A stretch of 6,650 bases of DNA from contig SLNX01000230.1 of assembly GCA_007132825.1 (NCBI GenBank), forward strand, positions 1-6,650. Direction: 5' to 3'. Every line of letters begins with the position of its first letter. Within the stretch, counting starts at the first letter, position 1. Origin of the DNA: Bacteroidales bacterium (GTDB taxonomy: Bacteria > Bacteroidota > Bacteroidia > Bacteroidales > UBA7960). The position numbers and the translations under genes are program-made. The notes beneath the pieces were generated by a model, which was not told the origin of the DNA, searched no databases, and saw nothing but the letters and a program-made list of their open reading frames with translations. Positions 1 to 6,650 of the stretch are shown one piece after another.

Positions 1-1427
1 AAAAACTTGTCATCGCCGAAGACATATCAAATGATCCCAGATGGTTACCCTACAAGGAATATATACGACTCATCAAAAAATACAGTTTAAATGCCTGCTG
101 GTCTTTGCCATTCTTTTCCTCTGAAGGCAATCTGCTTGGTACGATCGCAAATTACAGCAATCAAACAGGACCACCTGACAGAAATAACCTGAAAGTACTG
201 GAATGGTCAACCCGTATTGCCGGATTGGCAGTTGAGCAGGATATAGCTGAAAAAGAACTTATCTCTGCAAAACTTGTGGCAGAAGAAAACATCAAACTTA
301 AGAACACATTTCTGCAAAACATGTCGCACGAGATACGAACTCCACTTAGCGGAATCATGGGTTTTAGCTCATTGCTGAAGAACATAGAAAAAAATGCAGA
401 TAACCAAAAACAAATTGAAGATTATATTGACATCATTCAAAATTCATCAAAAAACCTGCTTGCCATTGTAAATGATGTGCTGGAAATATCCAGGATTGAG
501 AGCGGCACGCTAAGGCTGAGCAAGTCTGTTTTCTCGGTTAAAGAGTTCCTGGAATATATCAACAATATTTTTGCTTCAAAAGTTAAAAACAAAGGACTCG
601 AATTCATTCTCATTGCCCACGATGGTTTAGGTAGGGAAAGATTATATGCTGACAAGGAAAAGCTTTTTCAAATCATCATCAACTTTATGAATAATGCCCT
701 GAAATTTACCCAGAAGGGAAGTATTGAGTTGTTTTTAAAAAAAGAAAACAATGGTATTTCCATTAATGTGCTGGATACAGGTATTGGCATTGATAAAAAG
801 TTCCACGATAAGGTTTTTGACCGTTTTTGGCAGTATGAAGCATTTACAAAAAAGTTTTATGGAGGAACAGGTTTGGGTTTATCCATATCAAAGGGGTTGG
901 CCGATTTTTGCGGCTATGATATCAAGTTTATTTCAGAAAAGGATAGGGGTGCGCTATTTTCACTTTTGCTGCCTGAAGATGTCATTTATACGGAACAACC
1001 TGAACAAGCCGGCAACCAGATTGAAAGGCAGGAATACATAGATAGGCTAAAGGGTCTCAATTTTTTAATCGCCGAAGATGACCAAACAAGCCTTCTGTAT
1101 ATCAGTGATATAATAAAAGACCTGGAGGTGGGTTTTAAATGGGTTACTGATGGAAGGATGGCCGTGGATGCAATAATGACTGAAAAATTTGATCTTGTAA
1201 TCATGGATCTGAAAATGCCTGGCATGGATGGTTTTGAAGCAATCCGTACAATAAAGGCATTTGATCCGGATATACCAATTCTCACCCAGTCTGCTTATGC
1301 AGCAGCAGAAGATGAAGAATTGGCTATGAATGCTGGCTCTGATATGTTTTTGCAAAAACCTTTTGAACCGGAAGACTTTCTTAGGGCATTAGAAAAACTT
1401 ATAAGGGATTCACAAACTAACGAATAA
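1..1427 (+). CDS. GAF-domain hybrid sensor histidine kinase/response regulator (5' partial)
   Basis: This is the C-terminal part of a hybrid two-component kinase. The first full codon is at base 3, and the frame is open from there for 474 residues. The TTG at 105 is not the real start, because the residues before it continue a typical GAF domain (residues 1 to about 80, with a D-PRW-PY segment and a CW-LPFFS-EG-LLGT core). A short helical linker leads to HisKA, with an H-box MSHEIRTPL whose phosphoacceptor His109 is encoded at 327-329. The HATPase domain follows, with an N-box (NNALKFT, Asn231), DTGIGI (Asp258 onward), FDRFW (272-276) and GGTGLGLSI (287-295). A receiver domain (about 352-468) closes the protein, with acidic residues EDD (358-360), phosphoacceptor Asp402 (codon 1206-1208), Ser430 in the switch Thr/Ser position and Lys452. 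All catalytic motifs are intact. It probably autophosphorylates and relays phosphate to its own receiver. There is no DNA-binding output, so a partner protein elsewhere is expected. The signal is unknown because the N-terminus is missing. Confidence 0.95.
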   Translation, partial: KLVIAEDISNDPRWLPYKEYIRLIKKYSLNACWSLPFFSSEGNLLGTIANYSNQTGPPDRNNLKVLEWSTRIAGLAVEQDIAEKELISAKLVAEENIKLKNTFLQNMSHEIRTPLSGIMGFSSLLKNIEKNADNQKQIEDYIDIIQNSSKNLLAIVNDVLEISRIESGTLRLSKSVFSVKEFLEYINNIFASKVKNKGLEFILIAHDGLGRERLYADKEKLFQIIINFMNNALKFTQKGSIELFLKKENNGISINVLDTGIGIDKKFHDKVFDRFWQYEAFTKKFYGGTGLGLSISKGLADFCGYDIKFISEKDRGALFSLLLPEDVIYTEQPEQAGNQIERQEYIDRLKGLNFLIAEDDQTSLLYISDIIKDLEVGFKWVTDGRMAVDAIMTEKFDLVIMDLKMPGMDGFEAIRTIKAFDPDIPILTQSAYAAAEDEELAMNAGSDMFLQKPFEPEDFLRALEKLIRDSQTNE

Positions 1428-1439
1428 TTTTTAATTTTC

Positions 1440-3122
1440 ATGAGCGACGACAAGAAGATTATTTTCTCAATGGTTGGAGTAGGAAAAACGTTTCCCCCAA
1501 GCAATAAGCAAGTCTTAAAGGACATCTATCTTTCTTTTTTTTACGGTGCAAAGATCGGGATCATTGGTCTGAATGGTAGCGGGAAATCCACGCTAATGCG
1601 AATCATCGCCGGTGAAGAGAAGTCTTACCAGGGAGAAGTTGCATTTTCACCGGGTTATTCGACAGGCTATCTTCCCCAGGAACCGGTAATTGATCCGTCG
1701 CTTACCGTTAAGGAGGTTGTTGAACAGGGGGTGCAACCCATCGTTGACATACTCAAGGAGTATGAAGCGGTAAACATGAAGTTTGCTGAGCCGATGGACG
1801 ATGATCAGATGAATAAGCTCATTGAGCGTCAGGGACAGCTTTCAGAATTGATTGAGCAGCATGATGCCTGGGATCTTGACAGCAAGCTGGAGCGTGCGAT
1901 GGATGCATTGCGCTGTCCTGAACCCGATACGCCCATCAAGAACCTGAGTGGCGGAGAACACCGCAGGGTCGCACTCTGCCGGCTCTTGTTGCAGGAACCA
2001 GATATTTTGCTCCTTGATGAGCCTACAAACCACCTGGACGCTGAAAGTGTTGCCTGGCTCGAACAACATCTTCAGCAATACAAGGGTACTGTAATTGCCA
2101 TTACTCACGACAGATATTTTCTGGACAATGTGGCTGGCTGGATACTCGAGCTCGACAGGGGAGAGGGGATACCGTGGAAGGGAAATTATTCCTCATGGCT
2201 GGAGCAAAAAGCAAAACGACTGGAGATGGAGGAGAAGTCGGAAAGCAAACGACGGAAAACCCTGGAGCGGGAGCTTGAGTGGGTCAGGATGTCTCCAAAA
2301 GCGAGACAGTCAAAGGGAAAAGCCCGTCTGAATGCCTATGAACGGATGCTGGGTGAAGATGTCAAACAAAAGGAGGAACGTTTGGAGATTTTTATCCCCA
2401 ATGGCCCCAGACTTGGAAACAAAGTGATTGAAGCAGAGAGTGTCCGAAAAGCCTTTGATGATAAACTGCTGTTCGGTGATCTGAATTTTTCATTACCACC
2501 TGCAGGCATTGTTGGTGTCATTGGACCAAATGGCGCTGGCAAGACAACCCTTTTCCGTATGATTATGGGACAGGTTCGGCCGGATGACGGGCATTTCGAA
2601 ATGGGAGACACAGTAAAGGTCGGTTATGTGGATCAGGCCCATGCGGAGATTGATCCTGAGAAAAGTGTATGGGAAGTAATCTCCGGCGGCAATGAGCATA
2701 TTAACCTTGCCGGCAGACAAATGAACAGCCGCGCCTACGTTGCCCGCTTCAACTTTACCGGTGCCGATCAGGGTAAGAAGTGCGGTGTTTTGTCAGGAGG
2801 AGAACGTAACAGACTTCATCTGGCAATGACTCTTAAAAGTGAAGCCAACGTGTTGCTCCTTGATGAGCCAACAAACGATATTGATGTCAACACACTCAGG
2901 GCACTTGAAGAAGGCCTTGAGAGTTTTGCAGGCTGTGCTGTCATCATTACCCACGACAGGTGGTTCCTTGACCGTGTCGCAACGCACATCCTTGCGTTTG
3001 AAGGGAACTCAGAGGTTTACTTCTTCGAAGGAGGATATTCCGACTATGAGGAAAATCGCCGGAAAAGACTTGGCGATGAAGGCCCCAAACGGATTAAGTA
3101 CCGGAAGCTGAAGGCGGATTAA
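1440..3122 (+). CDS. ettA: energy-dependent translational throttle protein EttA (ABC-F ATPase)
   Basis: This is a 560-residue ABC-F protein with no membrane segments, about the length of E. coli EttA (555). EttA binds the ribosomal E site and gates entry into elongation according to the ATP/ADP ratio. The first ATPase domain has Walker A GLNGSGKST (43-51), signature LSGGE (169-173), Walker B ILLLDE (189-194, catalytic Glu194) and switch His223. An arm-like helical insertion lies at about 97-145. The inter-domain linker (about 240-325) is rich in basic and helix-forming residues and contains ELEWVR and RQSKGKAR. The second ATPase domain has GPNGAGKTT (362-370), LSGGE (451-455), VLLLDE (471-476, Glu476) and His505. 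Markers of EttA rather than other ABC-F members are VGKTFPP near the N-terminus, WILELDRGEGIPW, FIPNGPRLG, SRAYVARFNF and the C-terminal PKRIKYRKLK. The ATG at 1440 fits the family N-terminus. It is preceded by an A/T-rich stretch without a Shine-Dalgarno, which is usual in Bacteroidota. It lies 12 bases after the kinase stop and may be co-transcribed. Its base composition looks less A/T-rich than the kinase gene. Confidence 0.96.
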   Translation: MSDDKKIIFSMVGVGKTFPPSNKQVLKDIYLSFFYGAKIGIIGLNGSGKSTLMRIIAGEEKSYQGEVAFSPGYSTGYLPQEPVIDPSLTVKEVVEQGVQPIVDILKEYEAVNMKFAEPMDDDQMNKLIERQGQLSELIEQHDAWDLDSKLERAMDALRCPEPDTPIKNLSGGEHRRVALCRLLLQEPDILLLDEPTNHLDAESVAWLEQHLQQYKGTVIAITHDRYFLDNVAGWILELDRGEGIPWKGNYSSWLEQKAKRLEMEEKSESKRRKTLERELEWVRMSPKARQSKGKARLNAYERMLGEDVKQKEERLEIFIPNGPRLGNKVIEAESVRKAFDDKLLFGDLNFSLPPAGIVGVIGPNGAGKTTLFRMIMGQVRPDDGHFEMGDTVKVGYVDQAHAEIDPEKSVWEVISGGNEHINLAGRQMNSRAYVARFNFTGADQGKKCGVLSGGERNRLHLAMTLKSEANVLLLDEPTNDIDVNTLRALEEGLESFAGCAVIITHDRWFLDRVATHILAFEGNSEVYFFEGGYSDYEENRRKRLGDEGPKRIKYRKLKAD

Positions 3123-3157
3123 GCGTTTAGCGTTTAGCGTTTAGCGTTCAGCGTTTA
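3123..3157 (+). repeat. five tandem copies of a GCGTTTA heptamer
   Basis: Five contiguous 7-base units start immediately after the ettA stop codon: 3123-3129, 3130-3136, 3137-3143, 3144-3150 and 3151-3157. Four read GCGTTTA and the fourth reads GCGTTCA. The array fills most of the spacer between two convergent genes and encodes nothing. Its function is unknown. Replication slippage would explain the copy number, and the single C variant suggests the array is not brand new. Confidence 0.9.
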
Positions 3158-3181
3158 GTAAGTAATAATGGCAACTTACTA
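3156..3181. terminator. possible weak bidirectional terminator hairpin between convergent genes
   Basis: An 8-base inverted repeat, TAGTAAGT (3156-3163) and ACTTACTA (3174-3181), surrounds a 10-base loop. It ends right beside the transporter stop codon and overlaps the last heptamer by two bases. The position between converging genes fits a shared terminator. However, the stem is A/T-rich and neither side has a solid run of T, so it is not a strong intrinsic terminator. Termination here is an inference from location and symmetry. Confidence 0.35.
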
Positions 3182-4762
3182 TTATTCTTCCGCGTCGACC
3201 AAAACCGGATTTTCGGTAAATACATCTTTTGGTTCTTTAACGAATGCCCACAGAAGGGCAGAGATACCCACAGTCAATGCACTCACAATAAATATAATCC
3301 CCTTATCGGCAGCATCATCTACAATTTCACCTACACCAAAGCTTGAAACAAACTGAGGCAGTACAACACTCAGGTTAAACAAGCCCATGTAAAGCCCCAT
3401 GCGCGCCTGCGAAACTTTCTGAGACATGATGGCAAATGGAAGACTTATAGTTGCTGCCCAGCCAATGCCGACAACAGCCATTAGTGCATAAATAAGTGCC
3501 GGCGCATATCCAAACTGAAGAATGCCAAAATAGCCCAAAGCCATGATGGCAATGCTGACAGTGTGTGTTCTTACCCTGCCAAAGCGGGCTGCAAGCGGTT
3601 CAAGGATCATTACAGGAATTATTGCAGCGACAAGGTTCAAACTAAAGAAACTCCAATTTACAATGCGTCCTATGGTTTCGTTGATTTCAGCGAGGCGCGC
3701 CGATTCAAGGGCGCCGTTCTCTTCAAGCAAAAGCGGATCGATCTGCACATCAGCCAGCTCCGGAACTCTGAAACGCACAAAGGCAAACAGGTAAATAAAC
3801 ATTGTTTGTACACCGATCCATGTAAAGGAATGCGCTGCAAGCACCTTACGGAAGCCTACCAAACCGTCTTTTTCCCGAGATATACCGTCCTCTTTGCGTG
3901 TCATGGTATATATGATCACCACTGCAGTGATGATCAGGCAAACAATTTCAAAACCATAATTCGGTATGGTAGGGATGAGTCCCAAACGGCCAAAAATTCC
4001 ATAAACAGCATACAATAGAAATCCCCAAAGCGGGAGAATCGTTTTCATGATCTCAATAAGGCTGGCTTCATTGCGACCACCTTCCTTGGCTTTGCTAAGC
4101 AATTTATTTGCTTTTTCAGCCTCTTCATCACTTTTGCCGTATTGTCCTAAATGTTTAGGTTCCTTGATAAAGAATGGAGGTATTACAGAGAACAGAAATA
4201 CCAGTGCAACACCAAAATAGATCAGAACAAAATTATCCCATACAGCTCCTATCAGATAGGCCATAACACCAAATGATCCCGAAACTGTTTGCATCCAGGT
4301 GTATCCTTTTGTTCGAGGCCGTCCCTCAGGCGTTACATCGGCAATGATCGCCCGTGTAGGGTTAAAGCTGATGTTGATGGCAAGGTCAATGGTCAGTGAC
4401 ACCACGATGGCAACACCGAGAATCCCTTGCAACCCCATAGAGGCCTGTATGACACCGATGTTTGGCAAAGCCAGAAGCCCTAACGCGGCCAGAACACCTC
4501 CGACAAGGATAAAAGCACGGCGACGACCGTTCCAAACCCAGACATTGTCGGAAATAATTCCTACAACAACCTGGCCAATGATGCCTGCAAGAGGTCCGGT
4601 AGCCCAAACCAGTCCAATGTCACGGATTTCCAGACCAAATTGTGTGCTCAGCATCCAGCTTAAAGCCGCAATCTGAACAGCAAGTCCAAATCCCATTGCC
4701 GTCGCCGGAAGGCTGAGCATGGCGTAAAAGGGATTTGTCAGTTTTTTTTGAAAAGGGAGCAT
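3182..4762 (-). CDS. major facilitator superfamily transporter, SLC45/sucrose-symporter-like
   Basis: This is a 526-residue inner-membrane permease. The loop after the second helix carries SDN-----NGRRRAF (71-84), the motif typical of the SLC45/GPH-type sugar:cation symporters. The fourth helix region has N-----PTRAIIAD (130-142), and the second half has a matching LEPLAARFGR (387-396) and LPFAIMSQ (441-448) followed by GLYMGLFN--VVLPQ (456-470). By eye, hydrophobic segments fall near 12-38, 47-71, 82-100, 108-130, 155-175, 177-198, 240-260, 268-287, 312-330, 366-388, 399-415, 419-440, 455-475 and 487-508. That is 14 rather than the usual 12, with the extra pair in the centre. A charged stretch lies at 199-238, and a polar insert of about 35 residues lies at 331-365. 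A sugar substrate is likely for the family but not demonstrated here. The ATG at 4762-4760 precedes the first helix directly and has no Shine-Dalgarno. It lies 34 bases downstream of the deiminase-like gene on the same strand. Confidence 0.88.
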   Translation of the reverse strand: MLPFQKKLTNPFYAMLSLPATAMGFGLAVQIAALSWMLSTQFGLEIRDIGLVWATGPLAGIIGQVVVGIISDNVWVWNGRRRAFILVGGVLAALGLLALPNIGVIQASMGLQGILGVAIVVSLTIDLAINISFNPTRAIIADVTPEGRPRTKGYTWMQTVSGSFGVMAYLIGAVWDNFVLIYFGVALVFLFSVIPPFFIKEPKHLGQYGKSDEEAEKANKLLSKAKEGGRNEASLIEIMKTILPLWGFLLYAVYGIFGRLGLIPTIPNYGFEIVCLIITAVVIIYTMTRKEDGISREKDGLVGFRKVLAAHSFTWIGVQTMFIYLFAFVRFRVPELADVQIDPLLLEENGALESARLAEINETIGRIVNWSFFSLNLVAAIIPVMILEPLAARFGRVRTHTVSIAIMALGYFGILQFGYAPALIYALMAVVGIGWAATISLPFAIMSQKVSQARMGLYMGLFNLSVVLPQFVSSFGVGEIVDDAADKGIIFIVSALTVGISALLWAFVKEPKDVFTENPVLVDAEE

Positions 4763-4796
4763 AAGATGCAGTTTAGTTTCAGATTAATACAATGGA

Positions 4797-6650
4797 TTAT
4801 TGCATGCTTTTGTCAAAGATAATACTATGATTTTTAATATGATGATCTGAGATAAAACGGATAAAATACAAACCATCGGGCAAAGACCTTCCAGATTGAT
4901 TACGGCCATCCCAACTGATAAAATGGTTGCCGGCAGTATATTCATTTTCCGCGAGTGTATGCACTTTAATTCCCAGTGAATTATAGATATCAATCTTCAC
5001 CATGGATGGATATTCCAGAGCGAATTCGATTGTTAGTTGCCGGCCGAAAGGATTGGGATAAATGCGGGTAAAACCGGTTGGAGTGTTTTCCACGTCTCCC
5101 AAAAAAGAAACCTCTATGTCAGCAGTTGCTGTATCAGAAGGTAATGACTCGTGAACATCACCATAAACGGCAGTAACAAAATAACTGTAAACTCCATTAA
5201 TCAAGTCAGAATCTGTATATGATGCTTCAAAAGCAGTTGCAATGATATCATAATCATTCTGGTCTATGCTCCTGTAAATGTTAAAATAGGAGAATTCCTG
5301 ATTTCCATTAGCCATATTATTTTTGTAATAATTTTTTGCCGGAATATCTGCATGAGTCCAGTTCAGCAAAATATCATTTGCTTCAACAGCATAAATAAGG
5401 TTTTCAGGGGGTGTCAAATGTTGCATTTCAAAATTATAAAAAATGGTATCCCCATCAGAAACAGAAAATTCATCACTGACATAAGGAATATAATGCTCCA
5501 GTTCAGCAGTAAGAGTATAGGTTCCTTCAGCTATCTGAAGCTCATACCAACCTGAATCATCGGGATATGTATTGACGCTGCCAACCGAAACCAGTACGTC
5601 GGAAACATCACTTTTGCCCTCGTTCAGTGTAACATGACCTTCAATAACCGCAAAATTCAAAGGCCCTGTAACAGTGAAAAAGTGCGGATCATAAGGGCCG
5701 ATGTAAGGGTGGTTCTCACGGCGTCCCGAAGCATCTGCAGCGAAAATGTAATAGCCGATCTCAGATCCAATATCCTGTTGAGGAATCACTGCCGAAAACC
5801 AGTTATCTTCACCCTCTGTCATCAAAATGCTCGAAAATCCGCCACCACCCACCTGGTAGTAAACCTTTACAGAGTCCGGATAAAGTGCTTCTCCACTCAT
5901 GGGAATGATATGGGCTTCAATCTGATATCCTTCGTGTGCCTGTTGCTCCTGAACGATTGGCATGTGTTTAATGTAAAGCATTTCGTTATCTGGAATCTCC
6001 CTTACCCGACAGTGTAAAGCATCGGTCGACCACCATCCCGAGTAGTATACGCCATAAACCGTATAACCTGGCATAGCTGCTTCATAAGCTGATATTGCTG
6101 CATCATCCCAAGCACTACCAATTGTTGGAACATAAACCCTGTCATTCAAAATCAGCGAATTGGTGTAAGGCTCATTATTTGGCGTATATACCCTGTAAAC
6201 AGTAAAAGGTGTCCCGTATGATGATGTCTGAGATTCAAAATAGGCAACAGCCTGTTCTGCAAGATCATAATACTGATGACTTGGATCCACCTCGCGGATC
6301 ATGATCTTATCGGGCGCAAGGAATTTAGCCCAGGTGTCTATGTGACTTAATCCGCCATGAATGTTCGGAACCACATGATAGTCCTCTATCCCCAGAAAAA
6401 GTTGCATAATGCTGTCAACCTCAGCAGGTGTCAGACTTGAATTAACGGAGTAAACGGCATTGGTTGAAGCACCAATCCCCATCCCTGTTGACATGAAGTC
6501 ACCACCGGTATGTATCAGTCCCATGTGGTGATAATTGAAATTATTTGCACTGGCAAAAACGCCAGGTATGGCATTGTCATGCGGCCTTGGGCGATCATAC
6601 TGAAAATCTACGATACCAAATTCATTGTTTCCATCAAAAATATACCAGGG
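4797..6650 (-). CDS. secreted PPAD-like protein-arginine deiminase with T9SS sorting domain (5' partial)
   Basis: The frame is open from the window edge (first codon 6650-6648) for 617 residues. The ATG at 6524-6522 is internal, because the upstream codons continue the same domain. Residues 1 to about 225 match the catalytic domain of Porphyromonas gingivalis PPAD, an agmatine-deiminase-superfamily enzyme that converts peptidyl arginine to citrulline. Visible active-site equivalents are Arg20 and Arg22 in RPRP (PPAD Arg152/Arg154), HTGGDFM (47-53), His103 and Asp105 in HID (His236/Asp238), Asn164 in EPYTNSL (Asn297) and nucleophile Cys214 in DALHCR (Cys351, codon 6011-6009). The remaining catalytic Asp (Asp130) should lie two codons beyond the edge. 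An Ig-like domain follows (about 229-327), as in PPAD. Next come a carboxypeptidase-regulatory-like beta domain (about 333-411), a fibronectin type III-like domain (about 413-514) and a C-terminal type A T9SS sorting domain (about 522-617, with IYPNPF, IYNSLG, WDG and DGLYFIRF). The protein is therefore expected outside the cell or on its surface, with a signal peptide in the missing N-terminus. A different deiminated substrate remains possible. Confidence 0.9.
   Translation of the reverse strand, partial: PWYIFDGNNEFGIVDFQYDRPRPHDNAIPGVFASANNFNYHHMGLIHTGGDFMSTGMGIGASTNAVYSVNSSLTPAEVDSIMQLFLGIEDYHVVPNIHGGLSHIDTWAKFLAPDKIMIREVDPSHQYYDLAEQAVAYFESQTSSYGTPFTVYRVYTPNNEPYTNSLILNDRVYVPTIGSAWDDAAISAYEAAMPGYTVYGVYYSGWWSTDALHCRVREIPDNEMLYIKHMPIVQEQQAHEGYQIEAHIIPMSGEALYPDSVKVYYQVGGGGFSSILMTEGEDNWFSAVIPQQDIGSEIGYYIFAADASGRRENHPYIGPYDPHFFTVTGPLNFAVIEGHVTLNEGKSDVSDVLVSVGSVNTYPDDSGWYELQIAEGTYTLTAELEHYIPYVSDEFSVSDGDTIFYNFEMQHLTPPENLIYAVEANDILLNWTHADIPAKNYYKNNMANGNQEFSYFNIYRSIDQNDYDIIATAFEASYTDSDLINGVYSYFVTAVYGDVHESLPSDTATADIEVSFLGDVENTPTGFTRIYPNPFGRQLTIEFALEYPSMVKIDIYNSLGIKVHTLAENEYTAGNHFISWDGRNQSGRSLPDGLYFIRFISDHHIKNHSIIFDKSMQ
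4814..4821 (-). promoter_or_regulatory. possible Bacteroidota -7 promoter element (TAnnTTTG) for the transporter gene
   Basis: On the - strand these bases read TATCTTTG, a perfect match to the TAnnTTTG -7 element used by the primary sigma factor of Bacteroidota. It lies about 50 bases before the transporter start, a reasonable leader length. It sits inside the last codons of the deiminase-like gene. I see no TTTG-type -33 element at the expected distance upstream, and an 8-base degenerate motif can occur by chance, so this is tentative. If real, the transporter could be expressed independently of the upstream gene. Confidence 0.3.

Noticed and set aside
105..107. TTG as the start codon of the histidine kinase
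   Set aside because: The frame is open back to base 3, and its residues form a continuous GAF domain, so the gene begins outside the window.
3123..3181. Convergent spacer as a CRISPR array or attachment site
   Set aside because: The repeat units are 7 bases with no spacers, and there is no integrase, tRNA gene or cas gene nearby.
3563..4018. 151-codon open frame on the + strand opposite the transporter gene
   Set aside because: Its product has no recognisable domain, and it lies antisense to a well-supported membrane protein gene, so it is a coding shadow.
4742..4749. Eight-base homopolymer near the transporter start as a phase-variation switch (a similar T8 run lies at 1535-1542 in ettA)
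   Set aside because: Both runs encode expected residues in an intact frame, and eight bases is short for a contingency tract. There is no evidence of variation.
5634..6017. 127-codon open frame on the + strand opposite the PPAD-like gene
   Set aside because: It is antisense to conserved catalytic and Ig-like coding sequence, and its predicted product resembles nothing recognisable.
6522..6524. ATG as the start codon of the PPAD-like gene
   Set aside because: The 42 codons between it and the window edge encode conserved PPAD core sequence (WYIFDGN, RPRP), so this Met is internal.
4797..6650. Plain agmatine deiminase of polyamine metabolism
   Set aside because: Retention of the PPAD Arg-Pro-Arg pair, the Ig-like domain and a T9SS sorting domain point to a secreted peptidyl-arginine enzyme rather than a cytoplasmic agmatine enzyme.

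Overview
The window looks like chromosomal DNA from a member of the Bacteroidota. The clearest sign is a secreted enzyme ending in a type IX secretion (T9SS) type A sorting domain. Supporting signs are the absence of Shine-Dalgarno sequences before the two visible start codons, a perfect TAnnTTTG promoter-like element, and a kinase and transporter in the style common in this phylum. The species cannot be named from this sequence.

Layout: two genes on the + strand converge on two genes on the - strand. Positions 1-1427 hold the 3' part of a GAF-histidine kinase-receiver hybrid sensor, whose 5' end lies outside the window. It is followed after 12 bases by a complete ABC-F translation factor of the EttA type (1440-3122). 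A 59-base convergent spacer (3123-3181) carries five tandem copies of a heptamer and a short hairpin. On the - strand, the gene nearest the right edge (6650-4797, 5' end missing) encodes a secreted agmatine-deiminase-superfamily protein. It closely resembles Porphyromonas peptidylarginine deiminase (PPAD). After 34 bases it is followed by a 526-residue major facilitator transporter of the SLC45/sucrose-symporter type (4762-3182).

How the genes work together: the kinase and EttA are close enough to share a transcript, but nothing in their sequences links signalling to translation control. EttA is a housekeeping factor that couples ribosome activity to the ATP/ADP ratio. The secreted deiminase and the inner-membrane transporter could also share a transcript, although a promoter-like site for the transporter lies in the end of the deiminase gene. 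No substrate link between those two can be read from the sequence.

The most notable content is the PPAD-like protein. It keeps the visible catalytic and substrate-binding residues and carries two extra domains between the PPAD-like core and the sorting signal. I found no CRISPR array, RNA gene, insertion sequence, phage gene or clear new multi-gene system. There is no gene-free stretch longer than 60 bases.
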